From the NCBI RefSeq assembly GCF_001039355.2, contig NW_019775668.1, positions 147,894 to 203,831 of the forward strand: DNA of 55,938 bases. Reading direction: 5' to 3'. A program made the position numbers and the translations under genes. Shown here in pieces: positions 48,945-55,938 of this stretch (position 1 is the first letter of the stretch; each line of letters opens with the position of its first letter). Below the pieces are notes generated by a model, which was not told the DNA's origin, did not search any database, and saw only the letters and a program-made list of their open reading frames with translations. Origin of the DNA: Lingula anatina (taxonomy: Eukaryota; Brachiopoda; Lingulata; Lingulida; Lingulidae).

Positions 48945-49190
48945 CTGATGTAATGCTGTTAATCCATCAACGTTTGCCGTGTTGATGTCTGCACCCTTCT
49001 CCAAGAGGTGCTGTACCTCATCCGTGTCTCCGCTTGAACACGCTGCTAAAAAGACACATCCATCTTGAAACTGAACTTTTACAGGCTGTGTAGGTCGATC
49101 AACTGCTTCGTTGTTTGTTTCAGAGTTCTGCCACCGAAGTAACTGTTCGTGCCTTCTTATCAAGGCACTTTTCTGTTTGTCGTCCGCCAT
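48945..49190 (-). CDS. PPP1R12A: PPP1R12A exon 1
   Basis: 82 codons from ATG 49190 (MADDKQKSALIRRHEQ), comparable to the human MADAKQKRNEQ start. KVQF at 38-41 is the PP1-docking motif, followed by the first ankyrin repeat (FLAACSSGDTDEV). Donor GTACAG-like, phase 0. An upstream GTG in frame is not a credible start. Confidence 0.95.
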
Positions 49191-49268
49191 TACTGCCTGC
49201 AACACTCATCGTATGCAAATATAAGTAGTCTCGCAAAATCTCGTTACACTGCGAGATTAAGTACCAAC
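49191..49268. promoter_or_regulatory. Bidirectional promoter PPP1R12A / MRPS35
   Basis: Only 78 bp separate the divergent start codons. The interval holds an octamer ATGCAAAT (49213-49220), TCTCGC (49229-49234) and an inverted repeat AATCTCG...CGAGATT (49237-49243, 49252-49258). These resemble half-sites of the TCTCGCGAGA element typical of bidirectional housekeeping promoters. Confidence 0.65.
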
Positions 49269-49527
49269 ATGGCGTGCAACATGCGAGTGTGTCAATTTAA
49301 CAATATTTTTTCGTCCACTCCTACTTTAAAACGAGTAGGAACATGCGTTCCACGTCGTTCTGTCAGAACAGTACCGAGAAAGATAGGCATAGCACATAAA
49401 TTACAACTGAAAGACGAGCGAGGAGATCAATTTAAACCCGAGAAAAAGCCACTTTTGAGAGATATCTTGGCTCCCCCCGTTGGCCCAGGGATCATTGAAG
49501 AAACAAGGAAATCAAAACCACCATTAG
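49269..49527 (+). CDS. MRPS35: MRPS35 exon 1
   Basis: From ATG 49269 (MACNMRVCQFNN) for 86 codons plus one base. The Arg-rich start (RRSVRTVPRK) suits a mitochondrial presequence. A second Met at residue 5 and an in-frame ATG at 49149, inside antisense PPP1R12A exon 1, are alternative starts. Ends KSKPPL, donor GTATAT. Confidence 0.82.
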
Positions 49528-50008
49528 GTATATAAATTCTTAACCTGTTAAAATCTCCATAACAATCACCATAAAATTCACTAGATGAATGTTAAGATGT
49601 GTGCAGTGTCACAATGTTATTTATTAATCTCTATGATTAATAAATAATCTCTGTTGGAATTTTGAAAGTATCTCTAAAATTTAAGGCAATATCACAGTGT
49701 TTAAATAGCCATATTTCTGTTAGGGCAAATGTGTCCTCACATTTTAACAAGAAAGCTGTTACCACTGAGTGCATTAAATACATACTTTACCTTGATCAAT
49801 TTTCATGGGGTTTGTCACATAAGATGACAAATGTTCTATGCTTTTACATTGTATTAAAATTCAAGGGGAGAAGAGAAGTTTTTGTATAGGTTCACTGTTG
49901 TTAAACAAGGTGCCTCAGTGGACTGGTCACAGACAGTCCAGTTCTGCTGCTTGACCGGTGTGGCGTGTACTGCTCATGGGCACAAAGCGCAGGCGAGAGA
50001 CTTCCGGC

Positions 50009-50474
50009 GTGTACAGTCCATTTCTTTAGAGTCATCAATACATTCTTAGCCTTTAATAAACATGTGCTGTTGAGAACATACTGCAAATTCAAACATAATC
50101 TTTAGAAGTATTCATATCTTATAGATGTTCACCTCTACTGCGATTTCCCTCAGGTGGCCATATCAACACACTAGCCTAGTAAAATCGATACTAAAATAGT
50201 AGCCAGCAGCTGAATAATGACAGCCAGGCCACGGTATGTGTAGGTTCATCCATGCGTCGACCTGTAATTTGATGCTGATTTTCTATCACAATTATCAGTT
50301 AATACATGAATTTTATCCCAATCATAGTAAATGTAAAATGAGGTAGGAATTGAACTAGCCGATTATAACAGTACAGATGAATAACAACGAATCATTCATG
50401 GAACGGCTCATACACGCGTCTGCTGCATGTACAATCGGTCAAGACAGATGGTTCACGCAGAACGGACTGTACAC
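50009..50474. mobile_element. Possible small DNA element with terminal inverted repeats
   Basis: GTGTACAGTCC (50009-50019) is inverted as GGACTGTACAC (50464-50474), with extra partial matches outside. Present in both haplotype copies, so no empty site is available. Weak evidence. Confidence 0.3.
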
Positions 50475-50588
50475 GTGACACCGGATTAACTTTGGTGCCT
50501 CTAGTGCATTCTGATATACACAGTATTGTTTACCCTCTGCATTTCCTTTGAGGAGGAGTTGTAATGACAGTAGAAATGCAAAGACTAA

Positions 50589-50847
50589 GGCTTCGTTCAC
50601 ATGCAATGTCTATTTTCTAAATTCTATTTTCTATTCGTGGTATGTCTTATGATCACAGGCTGTGCCCTAAATATCCCGCCGCGTAATTACTGGCAGCGCG
50701 AGCCAGTTACTTATAGTAACTTATAGTAACTGGCTCGCGCTGCCAGTAATTAAGCCGCGGGATATTCAGGGCACAGCCTGTGATCATAAGACATACCGCG
50801 AATAGAAAATAGAATTTAGAAAATAGACATTGCATGTGAATGAAGCC
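50589..50847. mobile_element. Palindromic MITE, PIF/Harbinger type
   Basis: 259 bp, an almost complete palindrome. Ends GGCTTCGTTCACATG and CATGTGAATGAAGCC. Flanked by TAA (50586-50588 and 50848-50850). The second copy of this region has a single TAA at 54039-54041 and no element. A 3-bp TAA target duplication and GG-ended TIRs fit PIF/Harbinger. Confidence 0.85.
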
Positions 50848-51660
50848 TAAGCATACTAGATTCAGAGTATCTCTTAAAATGAAAGGCATATGGTTGTATT
50901 CCGATGGCATTGTGGCTTGACTAGAATGTTTTGTAGACAGACAGTGGTGTTCAAAATGTTCTCTTAGTTTTAAAAATTATGTAAATATTGCTGTGGGAAA
51001 ACAAAACATATGATACAAAATATATGCATTAGCACTTCTATCGGTGCTGACACATAAATTGCTTTATTGAAAAGGAATTTTTTTTTTCTTTTGCTTCACA
51101 CAATTTTATCAAGACTCTAGTCTCCACTCAAGCATTATGGTTTTGCTGAAGAAAAGCAAAGACAAGAAAGCCACAGCAAATCATAAAACATCATTATAGT
51201 TATAAATTTGAAATTTAACTTTGTTGTGAGTGAATGCCTATTGAATTGAGCCGACCATTATTATCATATCGTATGGTGAGGACAAAATGGGTAATGACTT
51301 CCAGTCTTTAAACTAATGTTGACATTTTTATTCATTTAATTACCACAACAAAGATGTGGGTAGTGGAATTATGTGTGTGAAGATTATTTAGGCAGTATTG
51401 TGATCATTAGCAATTTTTTTTTTTTTTTTTTTTTTTTTACTTTGTGATTGTTGAAAGAGAGAGAGACAGGAAAGAGAAATTAAAGATCATTTTACCTATT
51501 TTGCTCAAAATGTAGCATATAATATTTAAATATATAATTTGATATTTTAAATATATAAAATATGATAATTATTTCTTGAATTAAAAAAAAAATAGGAATG
51601 CATATCCGTTAGCTACTGTAGTTTTCAGTTTAAACTTTCAGCAAATGTATTTGATTTTAG

Positions 51661-51716
51661 AAAAAGTGGACATTGCAAAAACTCTTACCCGGGCGGATGT
51701 TATAGGGTTAATGCAG
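51661..51716 (+). CDS. MRPS35: MRPS35 exon 2
   Basis: 56 nt: split Glu codon then KVDIAKTLTRADVIGLMQ. Acceptor GATTTTAG, donor GTACAG; phase 1 in, 0 out. Confidence 0.85.
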
Positions 51717-51958
51717 GTACAGTATTGTTGGTCCTTCTCTTACGATTTGTCTTCAACTTTGAAATCTTAATGTAGTTTGTGATATGAAATTTATTTGCTT
51801 AAGTGTAATGAGTCTCATTGGGTCTGTGAAGATGGGCAACCCTTTTCATGTAATTATATTAATCACACACACACACAAGCATCAATATAATCATCATCGT
51901 CAGTTTTGTGAAAGTTGGATTATCGTTTTGTGTAATGAATCACAATAATTTGTTCAAG

Positions 51959-52078
51959 GAAAGCCCAACCAGTGCAGAAAGGATGTCCAATGACAAAGAT
52001 TGGACAAAAGTATGGCCGACTGCTGCAACTTTTAATTGGACTAAGTTTCCAGTCTCTGTAACACAAGGCGTGAAGGTG
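51959..52078 (+). CDS. MRPS35: MRPS35 exon 3
   Basis: 40 codons: [20 protein letters not shown], then TAATFNWTKFPVSVTQGVKV. Phase 0 both sides; donor GTAAGC chosen over an earlier GTGGTA. Opening at an earlier AG would give an in-frame stop. Confidence 0.92.
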
Positions 52079-52208
52079 GTAAGCTGGTGATTTTGTTTTT
52101 TATTCAACAGCTTGTGGTGATCTGTGATATGTTTTGTGATGTTTAATAAGAAAGAAGATAACTGTCATTAAGTTTTTTTTTTCTAATTGTGCTTGGATTT
52201 TATTTCAG

Positions 52209-52326
52209 ATGAAAAGAGATAACCCAAGAATGTTTGAAAAAGATGTATCTTTAGAATTGATGAAAATTCCAAATTTCTTGCACTTGACTGATGCACACCT
52301 AGATAAACACTGTAATGCTTTACAAA
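52209..52326 (+). CDS. MRPS35: MRPS35 exon 4
   Basis: MKRDNPRMFEKDVSLELMKI, then [19 protein letters not shown]. Phase 0 in, 1 out; donor GTAAGT. Confidence 0.95.
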
Positions 52327-52590
52327 GTAAGTATCTGGTCACTGTGCTAAGACATAATTCAAATAACAAAGTAAGATTATATTTAAAGATGACTTGATTA
52401 CAAAATGAAGCTAGCTTTTTTTGCATACACATTGATGACTTGGTATAATAAACTAATTGGAAAATCATTTGCATTTTCTTTTTATGATTTTTTATATAAT
52501 TTTTTCATGATTAATAAAGATAGTTTTCTAAGATAAAGGTATTTTAGTTGTTATTTAGACATTGATTATATATTTATTATTTTTTTAAAG

Positions 52591-52730
52591 AATATCTTTC
52601 AAAATGGCCATCTGAACTGTCGTCAAGTTTGGCAATTGCCCAGCACTTCCCAGTGGAAATAATCACTGAGGACTATGTGAGAAGCAGTCCATCTATAAGG
52701 GAGCCGAAGTCCAGGATTGTCACGTTGAAG
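52591..52730 (+). CDS. MRPS35: MRPS35 exon 5
   Basis: [20 protein letters not shown], then EDYVRSSPSIREPKSRIVTL; matches the human HFPIEI and DYVSSGPSVRNPRARVVVL parts. Phase 1 in, 0 out. Confidence 0.95.
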
Positions 52731-52890
52731 GTTTGTTTGAATGAAATATATTTAACTTTTTTGTGTCATTTGAAGATATAAATCTGTTGATGTGTAATTA
52801 AACAATTACACTTATTTGATCCTAAAGTGAATAATAGCACTTTGGAATGTTGGTTCGTCAATTTTATGCCTAGGATATTTCTCTCCACAG

Positions 52891-53000
52891 GTCCGGGTAG
52901 GATCCTTACAGTTAAATGCACGGGCAAGAGACAAGCTGATCAGATTAGCCAAAGATAGATATAATGCAAAAACAGATTTGCTAACAATAGTGGGAGATAG
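52891..53000 (+). CDS. MRPS35: MRPS35 exon 6
   Basis: VRVGSLQLNARARDKLIRLA, then KDRYNAKTDLLTIVGD plus two bases. Donor GTAAGA. Confidence 0.95.
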
Positions 53001-53100
53001 GTAAGATTGAGGTTTTACTGCCCTTCATCTTAATCTTCAGGGATAATATGGGCTCTTATATACACTCATTACGTGACATAAGAACAAAGTAGATTCAACA

Positions 53101-53110
53101 ACTTTTTATT

Positions 53111-53196
<86 letters not shown>

Positions 53197-53237
53197 AGGT
53201 TTTAGGTTTATTTTTGGGTATTTTTTTTTTTTTTTAC
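53101..53237. repeat. (TA)n followed by poly-T
   Basis: TA repeat to about 53163, then long T runs to 53193 and again 53221-53235, in MRPS35 intron 6. Confidence 0.9.
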
Positions 53238-53281
53238 CAGGATTAGGTTGAATTGTAGGTCAGTATTCATTTTTTTTCCAG

Positions 53282-53351
53282 ATGTCCAAGAAGAAAACAG
53301 AATGAAGATTATGTAAAATACCTTTTGACTGCTTTGTACATGGAGTGTAGG
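53282..53351 (+). CDS. MRPS35: MRPS35 exon 7 (last one visible)
   Basis: Split Arg then CPRRKQNEDYVKYLLTALYM, then ECR, ending at a possible donor GTAGGC. The open frame continues a little (VGRHVALKIESGF) but that part does not look like mS35. Confidence 0.85.
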
Positions 53352-54846
53352 GTAGGCAGACATGTTGCACTCAAGATTGAATCTGGATTTCCAGACATGC
53401 TGAAACTGTNTGTGTACTGCTCATGGGCACAAAGCGCAGGCAAATTTGAGAGACTTCCGGCGTGTACAGTCCATTTCTTTAGAGTCATCAATACATTCTT
53501 AGCCTTTAATAAACATGTGCTGTTGTGAACATACTGCAAATTCAAACATAATCTTTAGAAGTATTCATATCTTATAGATGTTCACCTCTACTGCGATTTC
53601 CCTCAGGTGGCCATATCAACACACTAGCCTAGTAAAATCAATACTAAAATAGTAGCCAGCAGCTGAATAATGACAGCCAGGCCACGGTATGTGTAGGTTC
53701 ATCCATGCGTCGACCTGTAATTTGATGCTGATTTTCTATCAGAATTATCAGTTAATACATGAATTTTATCCCAATCATAGTAAATGTAAAATGAGGTAGG
53801 AGGTGAACTAGCCGATTATAACAGTACAGATGAATAACAACGGATCATTCATGGAACGGCTCATACACGCGTCTGCTGCATGTACAATCGGTCAAGACGG
53901 ATGGTTCACGCAGAACGGACCGTACACGTGACACCGGATTAACTTTGGTGCCTCTAGTGCATTCTGATATACACAGTATTGTTTACCCTCTGCATTTCCT
54001 TTGAGGAGGAGTTGTAATGACAGTAGAAATGCAAAGACTAAGCATACTAGATTCAGAGTATCTCTTAAAATGAAAGGCATATGGTTGTATTCCGATGGCA
54101 TTGTGGCTTGACTAGAATGTTTTGTAGACAGACAGTGGTGTTCAAAATGTTCTCTTAGTTTTAAAAATTATGTAAATATTGCTGTGGGAAAACAAAACAT
54201 ATGATACAAAATATATGCATTAGCACTTCTATCGGTGCTGAAATAAATTGCTTTATTGAAAAGGAATTTTTTTTTCTTTTGCTTCACACAATTTTATCAA
54301 GACTCCAGTCTCCACTCAAGCATTATGGTTTTGCTGAAGAAAAGCAAAGACAAGAAAGCCACAGCAAATCATAAAACATCATTATAGTTATAAATTTGAA
54401 TCTTAACTTTGTTGTGAGTGAATGCCTATTGAATTGAGCCGACCATTATTATCATATCGTATGGTGAGGACAAAATGGGTAATACAGATGACTTCCAGTC
54501 TTTAAACTAATGTTGAAATTTATTCATTTAATTACCACAACAAAGATGTGGGTAGTGGAATTGTGTGTGTGAAGATTATTTAGGCAGTATTGTGATCATT
54601 AGCAATTTTTTTTTTTTTTTTTGACTTTTCAGCAGGACTTTGTGATTGTTGAAAGAGAGAGACAGGAAAGAGAAATTAAAGATCATTTTTGCTCAAAATG
54701 TAGCATATAATATTTAAATATATAATTTGATATTTTAAATATATAAAATATGATAATTATTTCTTGAATTAAAAAAAATAGGAATGCATATCCGTTAGCT
54801 ACTGTAGTTTTCAGTTTAAACTTTCAGCAAATGTATTTGATTTTAG

Positions 54847-54902
54847 AAAAAGTGGACATTGCAAAAACTCTTACCCGGGCGGATGTTATAGGGTTAATGC
54901 AG
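54847..54902 (+). CDS. MRPS35: MRPS35 exon 2, second copy
   Basis: Same 18-codon product and splice sites as 51661-51716. Confidence 0.85.
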
Positions 54903-55143
54903 GTACAGTATTGTTGGTCCTTCTCTTACGATTTGTCTTCAACTTTGAAATCTTATGTAGTTTGTGATATGAAATTTATTTGCTTAAGTGTAATGAGTCT
55001 CATTGGGTCTGTGAAGATGGGCAACCCTTTTCATGTAATTATATTAATCACACACACACACAAGCATCAATATAATCATCATCATCAGTTTTGTGAAAGT
55101 TGGATTATCGTTTTGTGTAATGAATCACAATAATTTGTTCAAG

Positions 55144-55263
55144 GAAAGCCCAACCAGTGCAGAAAGGATGTCCAATGACAAAGATTGGACAAAAGTATGG
55201 CCGACTGCTGCAACTTTTAATTGGACTAAGTTTCCAGTCTCTGTAACACAAGGCGTGAAGGTG
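55144..55263 (+). CDS. MRPS35: MRPS35 exon 3, second copy
   Basis: Same 40-residue product as 51959-52078. Confidence 0.88.
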
Positions 55264-55393
55264 GTAAGCTGGTGATTTTGTTTTTTATTCAACAGCTTGT
55301 GGTGTTCTGTGATATGTTTTGTGATGGTTAATAAGAAAGAAGATAACTGTCATTAAGTTTTTTTTTTCTAATTGTGCTTGGATTTTATTTCAG

Positions 55394-55511
55394 ATGAAAA
55401 GAGATAACCCAAGAATGTTTGAAAAAGATGTATCTTTAGAATTGATGAAAATTCCAAATTTCTTGCACTTGACTGATGCACACCTAGATAAACACTGTAA
55501 TGCTTTACAAA
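55394..55511 (+). CDS. MRPS35: MRPS35 exon 4, second copy
   Basis: Same 39-residue product as 52209-52326. The rest of the gene presumably continues beyond the window. Confidence 0.9.
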
Positions 55512-55605
55512 GTAAGTATCTGGTCACTGTGCTAAGACATAATTCAAATAACAAAGTAAGATTATATTTAAAGATGACTTGATTACAAAATGAAGCTAGC
55601 TTTTT

Positions 55606-55938
55606 ATGTACAGACACAGATGTGTCTGTACATGTAGCCATCATCTGCGTCTGTCGTCGCTGTCGCCGTCGTCGCCGTCGCCGTGCACTTTTACCGATAA
55701 CACGATAAGTGGAAAACCATTTTACCTTTTGACTTGAAACTTGCAAAACTGATGAATATTCATAATACGCAGGTCAAGTTCGAAAATCAGCATGATCGGG
55801 TCACTTTTAGGGAATTTATGCTGTTTTTTCACTTTTTTCAGCATATATGCAGCACCGATAACACGATAAGTGGAAAACCATTTTACCTTTTGACTTGAAA
55901 CTTGCAAAACTGATGAATATTCATAATACGCAGGTCAA
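55606..55938. mobile_element. Insertion in second copy: hairpin, CGTCG repeat and 161-bp tandem unit
   Basis: Identity to the first copy stops at 55605. A perfect hairpin follows (TGTACAGACACA/TGTGTCTGTACA, 55607-55632), then a CGTCGC-type simple repeat (55647-55685), then a unit starting CCGATAACACGATAAGTGG at 55694 and again at 55855 (period 161). The right end is outside the window. Confidence 0.6.

Larger units (their letters stand above)
21705..49190 (-). other. PPP1R12A: PPP1R12A gene (MYPT1)
   Basis: Twenty-five coding exons join with matched phases to 1088 residues plus stop (human MYPT1 has 1030). The protein targets PP1 delta to myosin. Visible parts are the PP1-docking KVQF (38-41), ankyrin repeats (about 42-290), an acidic Ser/Glu stretch (about 355-377), the inhibitory Rho-kinase-type site RRSTQGV (Thr726), a second site RRSTG (Thr899) and a C-terminal coiled coil with leucine zipper ending ALIRVISKLSK. 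Alternatives include an internal first exon, an 18-nt exon and two zipper exons. A false partial repeat of exon 8 flanks an N at 41611. PPP1R12B is a vertebrate paralogue; in an invertebrate a single PPP1R12 is expected, so the symbol follows best resemblance. Confidence 0.93.
49528..51660 (+). other. MRPS35 intron 1
   Basis: 2.1 kb. Holds a 259-bp MITE, an inverted-repeat pair GTGTACAGTCC/GGACTGTACAC (50009, 50464) and most of the first copy of the duplicated segment. Confidence 0.8.
49269..53351 (+). other. MRPS35: MRPS35 gene (mitoribosome protein mS35), 3' end missing
   Basis: Seven exons join in frame to about 227 residues: an N-terminal targeting-type region, [48 protein letters not shown] and RCPRRKQNEDYVKYLLTALY, all characteristic of MRPS35 (human [50 protein letters not shown]). 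mS35 is a small-subunit protein of the mitochondrial ribosome. The C-terminal ~90 residues expected from the family are absent: the sequence reaches an N at 53410 and then repeats earlier introns and exons. Confidence 0.92.
53411..55605. repeat. Second copy of 49965-52420 (haplotype-like)
   Basis: Starts right after the N at 53410 and follows 49965-52420 closely through intron 1, exons 2-4 and into intron 4. It lacks the MITE and differs by small indels (for example near 53440 and 54484). Exons 3 and 4 encode identical proteins in both copies. Confidence 0.92.

Noticed and set aside
49191-49205. Five-residue N-terminal extension of PPP1R12A
   Set aside because: It would start at GTG. The ATG at 49190 gives the family-typical start.
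53309-53545. Frames running through the N at 53410
   Set aside because: They join unrelated sequence across a contig join.

Overview
The window is nuclear DNA from a bilaterian animal, most likely a marine invertebrate. It is AT-rich, genes are split by many GT-AG introns, simple repeats are common, and single-N joins separate segments that look like two divergent haplotypes. I cannot name the phylum from sequence alone. Four protein-coding genes were reconstructed by joining exons with matching reading phase; most entries in a plain ORF scan are noise.

Layout: (1) 1-~950, plus strand: last exon and 3'UTR of an AKIP1-like gene. (2) 3085-15113, minus strand: a complete six-exon PAWR (Par-4) gene, 369 codons, tail-to-tail with AKIP1. 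(3) 15114-21704: gene-free DNA that carries the most unusual structure here, six copies of a covarying hairpin (17041-18816), each enclosed in an outer stem with a variable side arm, so each copy can fold as a three-way junction. G-U pairs point to the minus strand as the transcribed one. (4) 21705-49190, minus strand: PPP1R12A (MYPT1, myosin phosphatase targeting subunit), 25 coding exons in the longest model, about 1088 residues, with ankyrin repeats, both Rho-kinase-type sites, two alternative leucine-zipper end exons, an 18-nt microexon and an internal alternative first exon. (5) 49269-53351, plus strand: MRPS35 (mitoribosomal protein mS35), whose start codon lies only 78 bp from that of PPP1R12A across a shared promoter. 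The last MRPS35 exons are missing because a join (N at 53410) is followed by a second copy of exons 2-4. (6) 53411-55938: that second haplotype-like copy, then a foreign insertion with a 161-bp tandem repeat.

Biology: PPP1R12A recruits PP1 to myosin. Par-4 is, from published work, a partner of ZIP kinase and MYPT1. Both proteins here end in related coiled coils with an intron at the same place and phase, and both carry an RRSTG phosphosite just upstream of a phase-0 intron. PPP1R12A and PAWR are also neighbours in the same order and strand on human chromosome 12q21, so the pair looks like an ancient tandem unit. The haplotype copies also give a natural filled/empty site for a 259-bp Harbinger-type MITE.
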